DNA from: Ectothiorhodospira mobilis
GTDB lineage: Bacteria > Pseudomonadota > Gammaproteobacteria > Ectothiorhodospirales > Ectothiorhodospiraceae
Assembly: GCF_900114895.1 (NCBI RefSeq)
Contig: NZ_FOUO01000009.1
Location: forward strand, 41,792-105,791
Reading direction: 5' to 3'
DNA length: 64,000 bases
A program made the position numbers and the translations under genes. Position 1 is the first letter of the stretch; each line of letters starts with the position of its first letter. A model generated the notes under the pieces. The model saw only the letters and a list, made by a program, of their open reading frames with translations. It did no database searches and was not told the DNA's origin. Of this stretch, positions 27,798 to 37,430 are shown piece after piece.

Positions 27798-29251
27798 TCA
27801 GGGATCTCCAGGGGCAGCCAGATGGGGCCGCGCTCGCGCTGTACCAGTACCCGGGCCACCCGGCCCCGAGGCAGTTCTTCCAGCATCGCTTCCAGCTGAT
27901 CGGGGGATTCCAGGGCGGTGTGGTTGATCATCAGCAGCACGTCCCCGGGAAAGATCCCGGCCCGGGCGGCGGGTCCCGCGGTCACGTCCGTGACCAGTAC
28001 CCCGCCCTCGGGCAGTTCCAGGCGCTCCCGCACCTCAGCGGGGATCGGGGCCACCTCCATGCCCAGCAACTCGCCGGCAAGTCCACGGTCTTCCTCGGCC
28101 GGTTCGGATCCCTGCGCCGGCCCCCGGGCCATCTTTTCCTCCTCGGGCAGTTCCTCGATGGTCACCTCCAGGGTCATGGGTTCCCCGTCCCGCAGGATCT
28201 CCACCTCGGCCCCCTCGCCCACCGGGGCCGCGCCCACCACCGGCGGCAGGGCGGCGGAGCGGGGGATCTCGTGGCCGTTAAAGGAGATGATCACGTCCCC
28301 GGCCTGCAATCCGGCGGCCTTGGCCGGGCTGTCCGGGAGCACCTGAGCCACCAGGGCCCCTGTGGGCCGGTCCATCCCCAGGGAATCGGCCAGTTCGCGG
28401 GTGACCTCCTGGATCAGGACCCCCAGCCAGCCGCGGGTGACGTGGCCCTTCTCCCGGATCTGGTCCACCACATCCCGGGCCACCTCGGCGGGGATGGCAA
28501 AGGAAAGGCCCATGAACCCACCGGTGCGGCTGTAGATCTGGGAGTTGATGCCGATCACCTCGCCGTCCAGGTTGAACAGGGGCCCGCCGGAGTTGCCGGG
28601 GTTGATGGCCACGTCGGTCTGGATGAAGGGGACATAGCTCTCACTGGGCAGGCTGCGTCCCTTGGCGCTGACGATGCCGGCGGTGACGGAGTGATCGAAG
28701 CCGAAGGGGGAGCCGATGGCCAGCACCCATTCCCCCACCTTCACATCCCGGGAATCTCCCAGTTCCAGGATGGGCAGGTCGCGGGCATCGATGCGCAACA
28801 GGGCGATGTCGGTCTTGGGATCGGAGCCCACCACCTCCGCCTCGAAGGTGCGCCGGTCGCTCAGGCGCACCTCGATGGCCTCGGCATCCTTGACCACGTG
28901 GTGGTTGGTGACCACATAGCCATCCCGGGAGAGGATAAAGCCGGAACCCAGGGACTCGCTGTCGAATTCGCGCCGGGGCACCCCGGGACCGCCCTCCCCA
29001 AAGAAATGGCGGAACAGATCCCCGAAGGGGCTGTCCTCCGGCAGGCCTTCCGGGAGTTCCAGCGGGGGATGCCCGAAACCTTCGGGTCCGGAGACCTTGC
29101 GGGAGGTGCTGATGTTTACCACCGCCGGGCTGTGTTTCTCCACCAGGGGGACGAAGTCCGGCAGGTCCCGGGCCTGGAGCGGCGCGGCAGCCAGGGCCAC
29201 CGCCCCCAGCAGACAGAGGATGGCGGTTCTGCGCATCAGGGTCTTGATCAT
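27794..29251 (-). CDS. mucD: Periplasmic serine endoprotease DegP/MucD family
   Basis: HtrA-family periplasmic protease/chaperone for misfolded envelope proteins. The 485-residue protein has a signal peptide (residues 1-28, cleavage near PLQARD). The catalytic triad is His118 (TNHHVV), Asp148 and Ser221 (GNSGGP). Two PDZ domains follow, from about 265 (RGWLGVLIQEV) and 390. Its place directly behind rpoE-rseA-rseB-rseC matches the algU-mucABCD operon of Pseudomonas, hence MucD. It precedes a glutaredoxin-like gene with a 4-nt overlap. Confidence 0.94.
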   Translation of the reverse strand: MIKTLMRRTAILCLLGAVALAAAPLQARDLPDFVPLVEKHSPAVVNISTSRKVSGPEGFGHPPLELPEGLPEDSPFGDLFRHFFGEGGPGVPRREFDSESLGSGFILSRDGYVVTNHHVVKDAEAIEVRLSDRRTFEAEVVGSDPKTDIALLRIDARDLPILELGDSRDVKVGEWVLAIGSPFGFDHSVTAGIVSAKGRSLPSESYVPFIQTDVAINPGNSGGPLFNLDGEVIGINSQIYSRTGGFMGLSFAIPAEVARDVVDQIREKGHVTRGWLGVLIQEVTRELADSLGMDRPTGALVAQVLPDSPAKAAGLQAGDVIISFNGHEIPRSAALPPVVGAAPVGEGAEVEILRDGEPMTLEVTIEELPEEEKMARGPAQGSEPAEEDRGLAGELLGMEVAPIPAEVRERLELPEGGVLVTDVTAGPAARAGIFPGDVLLMINHTALESPDQLEAMLEELPRGRVARVLVQRERGPIWLPLEIPE

Positions 29252-29290
29252 GGTTCGATGCTCGCGATTGGATTCAGTGGGGGGCGGGGG

Positions 29291-29767
29291 TCAGGGGGCC
29301 AGGATGCCTTCCGGCCCCTGCACGGGGATCTCCAGGCGCCGCAATACCACGGGCTGATAGCGCGGGTCGCGGGCGATGCGCCGGGTGAACAGGGCCAGCA
29401 GCCCGAGACCGGCCCCCAGCCCCAGGACCCCGCCGGCGACCACGGGTCCCTCACCTGCCTGGGGCCAGAGGGCACTGGCCAGCAGGGCGCCCCCCAGGAG
29501 GGTCAGCAGGGGCAGGAGATAGACGGCGAGGGATCCCTGCACCAGGGTGGATTCCTCGATCCCCACCACCACCCGCTCCCCCGGGCGCACCCCCACCGGG
29601 TCCAGGACCCGTACCTGGGTGTGGCGGTCCCCGAAGAACCGGGCCAGGGCACCGGTGCCGCAGGTGCCGGAGGCGGAACAGCCGCCGCATGCGCTCCTGC
29701 GCTGGGTGTCCACCCAGGCAAAACCGGGCTCGTCCACGGCGATGACCCGTGCGTCTTCCTCGATCAT
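29291..29767 (-). CDS. rseC: SoxR-reducing system protein RseC family
   Basis: A 158-residue inner-membrane protein starting MIEEDARVIAVDEPGFAWV. Near residue 29 is a cysteine cluster (CGGCSASGTCGTG), followed by two transmembrane helices in YLLPLLTLLGGALLAS and GGVLGLGAGLGLLALF. RseC homologs take part in electron transfer to SoxR in E. coli and occur in the rpoE-rseABC operon. Its start overlaps the rseB stop by 4 nt; the gap to mucD is 39 nt. Confidence 0.92.
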   Translation of the reverse strand: MIEEDARVIAVDEPGFAWVDTQRRSACGGCSASGTCGTGALARFFGDRHTQVRVLDPVGVRPGERVVVGIEESTLVQGSLAVYLLPLLTLLGGALLASALWPQAGEGPVVAGGVLGLGAGLGLLALFTRRIARDPRYQPVVLRRLEIPVQGPEGILAP

Positions 29768-30768
29768 GGGCTCTCCTCCTGGGAGAAACGCAGTGCGCGG
29801 GCGATGCGTTGCACCGTCTCTCCGGGCACCTCCCCCAGCACCGTCACCTGGCGGCCGTCCCGGGTGAGGGAGGCCGCATGCAGGGGGCCTGAGCGCAGCA
29901 GACGCACCTGCTCCGACTCCGGGCCCTCGGCGGGGGCGATGAAGACCGATACGGTGGCCAGCCCGTCGCTGAGCATCAGATGGTGTACCGGTTCGGGGCT
30001 CACGTCCATGCGCCGCAGCCCCGCCGCCTGCAACCGGAATCCCGGCGGCAACGTGTCCAGGTGCCAATCCTGGCCTTCCCCGGACGGGGTCTTCGGGGTG
30101 ACGGCGGAGAGTCGCTGCACCGACCGCCCGTCCTCTTCGGGGGGCTCGAAGCGCTCCCCCGGCAAGCTCTCGGGGAAGGCGATGCGGGTGAACAGGAACT
30201 GCTCCAACACCTTTCCCTCCCCGTCCAGCAGCGCACCGCGCAGGGGCAGATTGGTCTTTTCGTGGATGCACAGGTCGTAGCCGTAACGCAGCTGATCCAG
30301 GGGTTGGATCCGCACCTGGTGGCAGGGAAGCCCGGCGACGCGATCCGTACCGTCGAGCAGGAAGCGGTACGATGCCTCCTGCTCGTCGGATTCCTGATGC
30401 AACGGCAGCACCCCGGGCAGGCCCAGCATGGCATCACCGGGCCGCAGGCAGTGATTCACCCCCCGCGGGGCCAGGCAGGTGACGGCATCGCGGCTCCTGA
30501 ACACCTCCCGGGGAACGCCGGTGAGGGCCATGAGGTGCTCCCGGGGACCATGGACGTCGTCATGGGTATGGGCCACGTGCAGGGTCTCCATGGCCCCGTC
30601 CCGGCCCACCACCAGCACCCCTTCGTAGGTGAGCCGCTCCACCGCCGCCCCCATGCCTTCCACCAGGGCGCGGGCTCCCGTCTCACCGGAGGCGGCGGAG
30701 GCCACCCCGTGGATCAGTACTGCGGCACCGAGTCCGAGACGGAGGGCTTGGGTGATGCTTTCATTCAC
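29764..30768 (-). CDS. rseB: Sigma-E regulatory periplasmic protein RseB/MucB (GTG start)
   Basis: Periplasmic protein that binds RseA and shields it from DegS cleavage, and senses LPS intermediates. The proposed GTG start gives (M)NESITQALRLGLGAAVLIHGV, a clear signal peptide ending GVASAASG, and overlaps the end of rseA by 8 nt. An ATG four nt away is in the wrong frame. The mature part has the MucB fold (RLTYEGVLVVGRDGAMETLHV) and the C-terminal domain with DGLATVSVFI. The product is 334 residues. Confidence 0.9.
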   Translation of the reverse strand: MNESITQALRLGLGAAVLIHGVASAASGETGARALVEGMGAAVERLTYEGVLVVGRDGAMETLHVAHTHDDVHGPREHLMALTGVPREVFRSRDAVTCLAPRGVNHCLRPGDAMLGLPGVLPLHQESDEQEASYRFLLDGTDRVAGLPCHQVRIQPLDQLRYGYDLCIHEKTNLPLRGALLDGEGKVLEQFLFTRIAFPESLPGERFEPPEEDGRSVQRLSAVTPKTPSGEGQDWHLDTLPPGFRLQAAGLRRMDVSPEPVHHLMLSDGLATVSVFIAPAEGPESEQVRLLRSGPLHAASLTRDGRQVTVLGEVPGETVQRIARALRFSQEESP

Positions 30769-31375
30769 TCGCGAACCCGTTCCCGCTGGCCGGGGTGTAG
30801 GGCGAGAGGTTCCGCGCCATGGCGGATTCGGTGTGATTGAGGAGATAACTGTCCATGCGGGCATCCACCCGCTCGATGGGAGAGGACCGGAAACGTTCCG
30901 CATCATTGGGGGAGGCGGTCAGCAGGCGGTCTGTGGACAGCCCCTCGGCCACCGGCCGGAAACCACCCCCATCCACCGCATCCAGGGAGGGGGTTGCCCC
31001 TTCCCCGGCGGCCATGGGGGCACCTCCGACCCCCGGGCGCTCGGAGAGGGACTGCACCCCCAGCAGGACCGCAGCGGCCACCACGGCCGCCATGGCCACG
31101 CCGGCCGCGGGCCGCGCCAGGCGCCCATGGCGCACCCACCACCCGGCCCGGGGCACGTCCTCCTCCTCGATGGCCTGCATAATGCGTCGGGAGAAGTCCG
31201 GCGGCGCCAGGGGACCGCTTCGTTCCCGCAAGAGATCCCCCATCAGGTGGTAGCGGGACCATCGCGCCAGCAACTCCGGGTCCCGTTCCAGTTCATCCAC
31301 CAGGCGGCGGACCTCGAAGGCCTGGGCCTCGTCATCGGTCAGCGCGGAGAGTCGTTCCTCTTTCGTGGCATTCAT
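30761..31375 (-). CDS. rseA: Anti-sigma-E factor RseA/MucA
   Basis: Membrane anti-sigma factor that holds RpoE inactive until regulated proteolysis. The 204-residue protein opens with the conserved anti-sigma domain (EERLSALTDDEAQAFEVRRL, then WSRYHLMGDLLR), has one transmembrane helix at about residues 88-107, and a periplasmic tail containing ERVDARMDSYLLNH. It lies 29 nt after rpoE and overlaps rseB. Confidence 0.93.
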   Translation of the reverse strand: MNATKEERLSALTDDEAQAFEVRRLVDELERDPELLARWSRYHLMGDLLRERSGPLAPPDFSRRIMQAIEEEDVPRAGWWVRHGRLARPAAGVAMAAVVAAAVLLGVQSLSERPGVGGAPMAAGEGATPSLDAVDGGGFRPVAEGLSTDRLLTASPNDAERFRSSPIERVDARMDSYLLNHTESAMARNLSPYTPASGNGFASE

Positions 31376-31404
31376 GGGACTTCTCGCGTCTTTTGGAATC
31401 CGGT

Positions 31405-31980
31405 TTATTCCAGCAGGGGCCGCAGGGTCCGGTCGATGGCCTCGCGGGCGCGGAAGATCCGCGAACGCACGGTCCCGATGGGACAGCCCATGGCCTGTGC
31501 AATCTCTTCGTAGCTCATGCCTTCCAGCTCGCGAAGGGTGATGGCAGTCCTCAGATCCTCCGGCAAGGCCCCGATGGCCTCCTGCACGGCAATGCGTATC
31601 TCGTCGGACAGCAGTTCCCCTTCCGGGGTTGCATATTCCTTGAGCGCGGATTCGCCACCCATCTGCTCCGCGTCCTGGGCGTCCACCTCGAAGTCCGGCG
31701 TACGCCGGCCCTGGGAGACCAGGTGATTCTTCGCGGTGTTGATGGCGATCCGGTACAGCCAGGTATAGAACGCGCTCTCCCCACGGAAGTTCGCCAGGCC
31801 GCGGTAGGCCTTCACGAAGGCCTCCTGCGTCACATCCAGCGCGGTGGAGGGATCGTGCACATAGCGGGAGACCAGATGCACGATCTTGTGCTGGTATTTC
31901 TGCGCCAACACATCGAACGCCTTCCTGTCCCCGGACTGGACGCGCCTGACCAACTCCTCGTCGGTGATGTTATTGCCCAT
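31405..31980 (-). CDS. rpoE: RNA polymerase sigma factor RpoE (AlgU)
   Basis: Extracytoplasmic-function sigma factor for envelope stress. The start at 31980 gives MGNNITDEELVRRVQSGDRK; the open frame upstream is not conserved. The 191-residue protein has region 2 (AFDVLAQKYQHKIVHLVSRY, then DVTQEAFVKAYRG) and region 4 (GMSYEEIAQAMGCPIGTVRS). It heads the operon rpoE-rseA-rseB-rseC-mucD-glutaredoxin. A sigma-E-type promoter 45-70 nt upstream indicates autoregulation. Confidence 0.96.
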   Translation of the reverse strand: MGNNITDEELVRRVQSGDRKAFDVLAQKYQHKIVHLVSRYVHDPSTALDVTQEAFVKAYRGLANFRGESAFYTWLYRIAINTAKNHLVSQGRRTPDFEVDAQDAEQMGGESALKEYATPEGELLSDEIRIAVQEAIGALPEDLRTAITLRELEGMSYEEIAQAMGCPIGTVRSRIFRAREAIDRTLRPLLE

Positions 31981-32347
31981 ACGGGCATTCCCCCCCTGGG
32001 GGCACGTCCTGTACCCTACCTGCGATGGACATGAAAACCCTCGTGAAGTTCGTGCATATTGGACGGAGCCAAGGGCCCGCACGGGGATTTCCCTCCGAGA
32101 CCTGTCGTGGATCATTCTTTTCCCGGTCCCTCCAGGACCCGTTTGGAGCGGTCCCGGAGTGCAGCCCCGCGCTGCATGGATGCCCTGCTAAGTGGTGACA
32201 AAATAACCCAGATCCCGAAGGCGCCTCAAGCAAGTCCCTGACCCCCCGGGATTTCGCGTACCCATTGATTCTTGCGGCACGGACGGCATCCCGGCCCTCC
32301 CGCGGACCGGCGCCCCCGGCCTGACCCAAGAAGGAGAATCCACACCC
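31981..32347. other. Divergent intergenic region rpoE/nadB
   Basis: This 367-bp gap has no credible gene. Besides the sigma-E-type promoter at 32025-32051, a second candidate facing rpoE has TTGAGG (complement of 32224-32229) and TTATTT (complement of 32201-32206) with a 17-nt spacer. No clear promoter for nadB is visible; its ribosome binding site AAGGAG is at about 32330. Confidence 0.5.
32025..32051 (-). promoter_or_regulatory. Sigma-E-type autoregulatory promoter of rpoE
   Basis: On the minus strand GAACTT (complement of 32046-32051) is followed after exactly 15 nt by GTCCAT (complement of 32025-32030), close to the sigma-E consensus GGAACTT-N15-GTCTAA. It faces rpoE at the position expected for autoregulation. 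Confidence 0.65.
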
Positions 32348-33976
32348 ATGCAAGAGCGTGCACAGATGTCCCACCACCACGGCGGGGATGTCCTGATCAT
32401 CGGCAGCGGTGCGGCCGGACTGAGCCTCGCCCTGCATCTGGCCCGTGAGCAGCGGGTCATGGTCCTGAGCAAGGGGCCCATCACCGAGGGCAGCACCCTC
32501 TATGCCCAGGGCGGCGTCTCCGCGGTGCTGGACCAGCAGGACTCGGTGCAGGCCCATGTGCGCGATACCCTGGAGGCCGGGGCCGGCCTGTGCGAGGAGG
32601 CGGCGGTGCAACAGACCGTATCCCACGGCCCCGAGAGCATCCAGTGGCTGCTGGACCTGGGCGTACCCTTCACCCGCGAACCCACGCCCGACGGCCGCGT
32701 GCAGCTGCATCTGACCCGGGAAGGGGGGCACAGCCACCGCCGCGTGGTGCACGCCGCCGATGCCACCGGCCGCGCCATCGAGATGACCCTGGTGGAGCAG
32801 GTGCGCCGGCACCCCAACATCCAGCTGTTCGAGAACCACATCGCGGTGGACCTGATCACCACCCGCAAGCTGGGCCTGCCCGAGCCCCGCTGCCTGGGGG
32901 CCTATGTGCTCAACCTGGACTCCCAGGAGGTGGAGATCTTCCAGGCCCCCGCCGTGGTCCTGGCCAGCGGCGGGGCCAGCCGGGTCTATCTCTATAGCAG
33001 CAACCCCAACGGCGCCACCGGCGACGGCATCGCCATGGCCTGGCGGGCGGGCTGCCGCGTGGCCAACATGGAATTCATGCAGTTCCATCCCACCTGCCTG
33101 TATCACCCCAAGGCCAAGTCCTTCCTCATCTCCGAGGCCGTGCGCGGTGAGGGGGGGCGCCTGCTGCTGCCGGACGGGACCCCCTTCATGCACCGTTTCC
33201 ATCCCCGCGCCGAGCTGGCCCCCCGGGACGTGGTGGCGCGGGCCATCGACCACGAGATGAAGCGCCTGGGTGTGGAATGCGTCTACCTGGACATCTCCCA
33301 CCAACCGGCCGATTTCGTGAAGGGGCATTTCCCCACCATCTACGAGCGCTGCCTGGAATACGGCTTCGACCTCACCCGGGATCCCCTGCCGGTGGTGCCC
33401 GCCGCCCACTACACCTGCGGCGGGGTGATGACCGACCTGAAGGCCCGCACCGACCTGCCGGGGCTCTATGCCGTGGGCGAGGTGGCCTACACCGGCCTGC
33501 ACGGGGCCAACCGCATGGCCAGCAACTCCCTGCTGGAATGTCTGGTCTTCGCCCGCGAGGCCGCCCGGGACATCCAAGCCCGCGCGCACCAGACCGAGCC
33601 GGCGCCCCGGATCCCTCCCTGGGACGAGAGCCGCGTCACCGATTCCGACGAGGAGGTGGTGGTCTCCCACAACTGGGACGAGCTGCGCCGCTTCATGTGG
33701 GACTACGTGGGCATCGTGCGCTCCGACAAACGCCTGCAACGGGCCCTGCGCCGCATCGAGCTGCTGCAGGGGGAGATCCACGAGTACTACAGCAACTTCC
33801 GCGTCAGCAACGACCTGATCGAGCTGCGCAACCTGGCGCTGGTGGCGGAGATCATCATCCGCAGCGCCCTGAGCCGCCGCGAGAGCCGGGGACTGCACTA
33901 CACCATCGACTACCCGCAACGGGACCCGGCCCTGGACGGACGGCCCACGGTGATGGATCCCGCAGGGACCGGGTGA
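32348..33976 (+). CDS. nadB: L-aspartate oxidase
   Basis: FAD enzyme that oxidises aspartate to iminoaspartate in NAD synthesis. The 542-residue protein has the FAD-binding motif [17 protein letters not shown], the active-site region [12 protein letters not shown] and [16 protein letters not shown], and the helical C-terminus with RREIELL-like arginines ([14 protein letters not shown]). The start follows AAGGAGAATCC. It is divergent from rpoE, as in E. coli. Confidence 0.96.
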   Translation: MQERAQMSHHHGGDVLIIGSGAAGLSLALHLAREQRVMVLSKGPITEGSTLYAQGGVSAVLDQQDSVQAHVRDTLEAGAGLCEEAAVQQTVSHGPESIQWLLDLGVPFTREPTPDGRVQLHLTREGGHSHRRVVHAADATGRAIEMTLVEQVRRHPNIQLFENHIAVDLITTRKLGLPEPRCLGAYVLNLDSQEVEIFQAPAVVLASGGASRVYLYSSNPNGATGDGIAMAWRAGCRVANMEFMQFHPTCLYHPKAKSFLISEAVRGEGGRLLLPDGTPFMHRFHPRAELAPRDVVARAIDHEMKRLGVECVYLDISHQPADFVKGHFPTIYERCLEYGFDLTRDPLPVVPAAHYTCGGVMTDLKARTDLPGLYAVGEVAYTGLHGANRMASNSLLECLVFAREAARDIQARAHQTEPAPRIPPWDESRVTDSDEEVVVSHNWDELRRFMWDYVGIVRSDKRLQRALRRIELLQGEIHEYYSNFRVSNDLIELRNLALVAEIIIRSALSRRESRGLHYTIDYPQRDPALDGRPTVMDPAGTG

Positions 33977-34042
33977 TCCGCCGCACGGCCATGGCCGCCC
34001 CGGATCCTTCCGCACCCGCCGGCAGGGGCCCGAAGGGCCCCG

Positions 34043-34591
34043 TCACCGGGGCCGGAACAGGTGCTCCCGGTAGTGGCGCAGTTCGGCGATGGAATCGCGG
34101 ATGTCCTCCAGGGCCTGATGCGAGGCCCCCTTGGAGAGTTGGTTCAGCACCTCCGGCGCCCAGCGGCGGGCCAGCTCCTTGAGGGTGCTTACGTCCAGGT
34201 TGCGGTAATGGAAGAAGGCCTCCAGGTCGGGCATGCAGCGGTAGAGGAAGCGCCGGTCCTGGCAGATGCTGTTGCCGCACATGGGGGAGGTGCGCGGCGG
34301 CACGTACTCCTTGAGGAAACGCAGCGTGGCCTGTTCCGCGTCCACCTCGTTGTAGATGCTCTCGCGCACGCGTGCGATGAGCCCGGATCTTCCGTGGGTG
34401 CTGTGGTTCCAGTCGTCCATGCGGCCGAGGATCTCCTCGCTCTGGTGGATCGCGATCACCGGCCCTTCCGCCAGGACATTCAGGTCCTTGTCCGTAACGA
34501 TGGTGGCGATCTCCAGGATGTAATCCGCCTGCGGATCCAGACCGGTCATCTCCAGGTCGATCCAGACCAGGTTCTCCGGATTCGGGTTCAT
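34043..34591 (-). CDS. orn: Oligoribonuclease
   Basis: DEDDh exonuclease that degrades the final 2-5 nt RNA products and pGpG. The 182-residue length is typical. ExoI is [13 protein letters not shown] (Asp12, Glu14), ExoII has Asp112 (CQDRRFLYR), and ExoIII is [13 protein letters not shown] (His158, Asp163). It is convergent with nadB and divergent from the pterin dehydratase gene; the orn/rsgA neighbourhood is conserved in gammaproteobacteria. Confidence 0.96.
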   Translation of the reverse strand: MNPNPENLVWIDLEMTGLDPQADYILEIATIVTDKDLNVLAEGPVIAIHQSEEILGRMDDWNHSTHGRSGLIARVRESIYNEVDAEQATLRFLKEYVPPRTSPMCGNSICQDRRFLYRCMPDLEAFFHYRNLDVSTLKELARRWAPEVLNQLSKGASHQALEDIRDSIAELRHYREHLFRPR

Positions 34592-34746
34592 GGGGGTCCT
34601 TATCTGTCGGTTGGGGGAGACGGCCCGGTTGCGGCGAACGCCAGGGCCGGTGAACAGTCTACATGCACAGGGCGATCCGTTTCGAGGCGCCCTCCGGTCC
34701 GGGACCGGACACCCACCTCGATGCGCGCAGCGCAGGAGGTTCCCCG

Positions 34747-35088
34747 ATGCATACCGATCTGCACACCCGCCATTGCACCCCCTGCGAGGGGGGCACCCAA
34801 GCGCTGGAACCGGAAGCGGCCCGGGAACGGCTGCAGGCCCTGGACCCCGAATGGTCGCTGGACGATGCGGGCCGCGTCCTCCGCCGCACCCTGCGCTTTG
34901 AGGACTTCCACCACACCATGGCCTTCGTCAACGCCGTGGCCTGGATCGCCCACCGCCAGGACCATCACCCGGACCTGGAGGTGGGGTACAATACCTGTCG
35001 GGTGCATTTCAGCACCCACGCCATCGGCGGACTGTCGGACAACGACTTCATCTGCGCCGCCCGGGTGGACCGCCTGTTGCAGGACTGA
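34747..35088 (+). CDS. phhB: 4a-hydroxytetrahydrobiopterin dehydratase (pterin-4a-carbinolamine dehydratase)
   Basis: Dehydrates the 4a-carbinolamine formed by aromatic amino acid hydroxylases; some bacterial members have a different role with molybdopterin. The start at 34747 follows GCAGGAGG; an ATG 28 codons upstream is rejected. The 113-residue product has the conserved core [20 protein letters not shown] with [19 protein letters not shown]. No phenylalanine hydroxylase gene is in view, so the symbol indicates family, not proven pathway. Confidence 0.88.
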   Translation: MHTDLHTRHCTPCEGGTQALEPEAARERLQALDPEWSLDDAGRVLRRTLRFEDFHHTMAFVNAVAWIAHRQDHHPDLEVGYNTCRVHFSTHAIGGLSDNDFICAARVDRLLQD

Positions 35089-35143
35089 AACGGCCGGGCC
35101 CCGGGCGCGATGGCCGCATCCCATCCATCGGCCCGGGAGCCCC

Positions 35144-36028
35144 ATGACCGACCCCCAAAATGGCCGGGTGGTGACCCGCTTCGGATCGCAGATGCTGGTG
35201 CGGGACGAGGCGGGAGAGATCCACCGCTGCACCGCCCGCCGCCGCCTGGAGCACGCGGTGTGCAACGACCATGTGCACTGGCACCGGGACCCCCAGGGCC
35301 ACGGGGTGGTCACGCGCATCCTGCCCCGGCACAACCTGCTGGAGCGCATGGACCCCCGCAGCCGCAAACGCAAGCGCGTGGCCGCCAACCTGGACCAGGT
35401 GGCGGTGGTGGTCGCCCCGGAGCCGGAACCCAACTGGTCCCTGGTGGACCGCTGCCTGGTGGCCATCGAGCAGTTGCCCGCCCGGGGGGTCATCGTCCTC
35501 AACAAGCGCGACCTGCTGCAGGATGGCCTCCCCCCGGAGCCGCTGCGGGAATACCGGGACCTGGGCTATGCCGTGCTGGCGATGAGCACCCAAGATGGCA
35601 CGGGCCTGGAGGCCCTGCGGGAGACCCTCTCCCGGGGCACGGGCATCCTCCTGGGGCAGTCGGGGGTGGGCAAATCCTCCCTGGTGAAGGCCCTGCTGCC
35701 GGACCTGGAGATCCGCATCGGGGCCCTGTCGGCCATGGGCGGCGAAGGCGGCCGCCACACCACCACCAACGCCACCCTCTACCGCCTGGATACCGGGGGG
35801 GATCTCATCGACTCCCCCGGGGTGCGGGACTTCACCCCGCCCCCGGCCTCCCCACGGGAGGTACTGCAGGGGTTCGTGGAACTGCGGGAGCTGGCCGCCG
35901 GCTGCCGCTTCCACGACTGCAGCCACACGGTGGAACCGGGCTGCGCCGTGCGCGCCGCGCTGGAATCGGGCCGGGTAAGTCCGCGGCGCTTCGCCAGCTA
36001 CCGTGCGCTCGTCGAAGAGACGGGATAA
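35144..36028 (+). CDS. rsgA: Ribosome small subunit-dependent GTPase A
   Basis: GTPase that checks late 30S maturation. The 294-residue protein has an N-terminal OB fold, then a circularly permuted GTPase domain with G4 (LNKRDLL) before G1 (GQSGVGKSSLV) and G3 (DSPGVRDF). The C-terminal zinc-binding segment is CRFHDCSHTVEPGC. The gene is next to orn, as in E. coli. Confidence 0.95.
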   Translation: MTDPQNGRVVTRFGSQMLVRDEAGEIHRCTARRRLEHAVCNDHVHWHRDPQGHGVVTRILPRHNLLERMDPRSRKRKRVAANLDQVAVVVAPEPEPNWSLVDRCLVAIEQLPARGVIVLNKRDLLQDGLPPEPLREYRDLGYAVLAMSTQDGTGLEALRETLSRGTGILLGQSGVGKSSLVKALLPDLEIRIGALSAMGGEGGRHTTTNATLYRLDTGGDLIDSPGVRDFTPPPASPREVLQGFVELRELAAGCRFHDCSHTVEPGCAVRAALESGRVSPRRFASYRALVEETG

Positions 36029-36041
36029 GGCACCGCGGGCC

Positions 36042-36386
36042 TCAGCCGGCGGGCCAGGCCATCTGCCGCCCGCCCAGCAGGTGCAGGTGCAGGTGATACA
36101 CCGACTGCCCGCCGGCGGGGTTGCAGTTGATGACGGTGCGGTACCCGTCCTCGGCGATCCCCTCCTGCCGCGCCAGCTGTGCGGCCACCCAGTGCAGGCG
36201 TCCCACGAGCCCGGCATCCTCGGCGGAGAGGTCGTTGAGGGTGGCAATGTGGCGCTTCGGGATCACCAGGATATGCACCGGCGCCTGGGGATTGAGGTCG
36301 CGGAAGGCCAGGACCTCGTCGTCCTCGAAGACCGTGTCCGAGGGGATCTCGCCCTGGGCGATGCGGCAGAAGATACAGTCCGTCAT
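36042..36386 (-). CDS. hinT: HIT-family purine nucleoside phosphoramidase
   Basis: A 114-residue histidine triad protein. It begins TDCIFCRIAQGEIPSDTVFE and ends with the catalytic HLHLHLLGGRQMAWPAG, matching HinT from E. coli in length and motifs. HinT hydrolyses adenosine phosphoramidates and acyl-AMPs. It is convergent with rsgA, 13 nt apart, and lies 48 nt downstream of recR on the same strand. Confidence 0.93.
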   Translation of the reverse strand: MTDCIFCRIAQGEIPSDTVFEDDEVLAFRDLNPQAPVHILVIPKRHIATLNDLSAEDAGLVGRLHWVAAQLARQEGIAEDGYRTVINCNPAGGQSVYHLHLHLLGGRQMAWPAG

Positions 36387-36434
36387 GGGGTTCCTCTGAA
36401 GAACGCTGCCTGCGGCACATGCCGTGCCGCGTTG

Positions 36435-37031
36435 TCAGTACTCCCGGCGACCCTCGAAGGCATGGGAGAGGGTCCCCCGGTCCACGTATTCCAGGCCGCC
36501 CCCCAGGGGCACACCGTGGGCGATGCGAGTGGTGCGCACGCCCCGCTCGCGGGCCATCTCGCCGATGTAGTGGGCGGTCACCTCCCCCTCCACCGTGGTG
36601 CCGGTGGCGAGGATCAGTTCGCCGACCCCCTCCTGGGCGAGACGGGCCTCCAGGCGGTCCAGCCCCAGTTCCTCCGGGCCGATCCCGTCCAGGGGCGAGA
36701 GCTGCCCCAAAAGGACGTGATAGCGGCCGCGGAAGCCCGTGGCCTGCTCGATGGCCAGTACGTCCGCGGGGGTCTCCACCACGCAGATGACCCGCCCGTC
36801 GCGCCCGGGATCGGCGCAGATGGGGCAGACCTCGGCCTCCGTCAGGGTGCGGCAGACCCGGCAATGTCCGATGCGCTGCGCCGCTTCCTGCAGCACACCG
36901 GCCAGGCGCAGGGCACCCGGCCGGTCCCGCTCCAGGACATGGAGGGCCATGCGCTGCGCCGACTTGGGGCCCACCCCGGGCAGGCAGCGCAGGGCCTCCA
37001 CCAGCTGATCCAGCAGCGGCGCCGCGGCCAT
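36435..37031 (-). CDS. recR: Recombination protein RecR
   Basis: Works with RecO and RecF to load RecA at gaps. The start at 37031 gives [20 protein letters not shown]. The 198-residue protein has the helix-hairpin-helix ([13 protein letters not shown]), a C4 zinc finger ([16 protein letters not shown]), the Toprim motif [14 protein letters not shown] and a Walker-type C-terminus. It lies 4 nt after ybaB in the dnaX-ybaB-recR operon. Confidence 0.96.
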   Translation of the reverse strand: MAAAPLLDQLVEALRCLPGVGPKSAQRMALHVLERDRPGALRLAGVLQEAAQRIGHCRVCRTLTEAEVCPICADPGRDGRVICVVETPADVLAIEQATGFRGRYHVLLGQLSPLDGIGPEELGLDRLEARLAQEGVGELILATGTTVEGEVTAHYIGEMARERGVRTTRIAHGVPLGGGLEYVDRGTLSHAFEGRREY

Positions 37032-37035
37032 GGGA

Positions 37036-37362
37036 TCAGAACGGCATCTTGAAGCCCGGGGGCAGGCCCATGCCCTGGGTGACATTGGAGAGATGCTCGC
37101 GGCTCATCTCCTCCACCTTCTGCACGGCGTCGTTCATGGCCGCCGTCATCAGGTCTTCCAGCATGTCCCGGTCTTCCTCCAGCAGGCTGGGATCGATGCT
37201 CACCTTGCGCACCGCGTGCTTGCCCGTCATGGTGACGCTCACCATGCCGCCACCCGCGGAACCGGTCACCTCCATGCCGGCCAGTTCCTCCTGGGCCTTG
37301 GCCATGTCCTCCTGCATCTTCTGGGCCTGCTTCATCAAGTTGCCAAGTCCGCCTTTCAACAT
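37036..37362 (-). CDS. ybaB: Nucleoid-associated protein YbaB/EbfC
   Basis: A 108-residue DNA-binding dimeric protein. It starts [20 protein letters not shown] and has the conserved core [20 protein letters not shown]. It sits between dnaX and recR, the usual bacterial order, and is likely co-transcribed with both. Confidence 0.94.
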   Translation of the reverse strand: MLKGGLGNLMKQAQKMQEDMAKAQEELAGMEVTGSAGGGMVSVTMTGKHAVRKVSIDPSLLEEDRDMLEDLMTAAMNDAVQKVEEMSREHLSNVTQGMGLPPGFKMPF

Positions 37363-37430
37363 GTCGCTACCCTTGTATTCTCACTCGTGTAAAAAAGCCG
37401 TAGTTTAACAGGTCGTCCGGGGCGGGGGGG

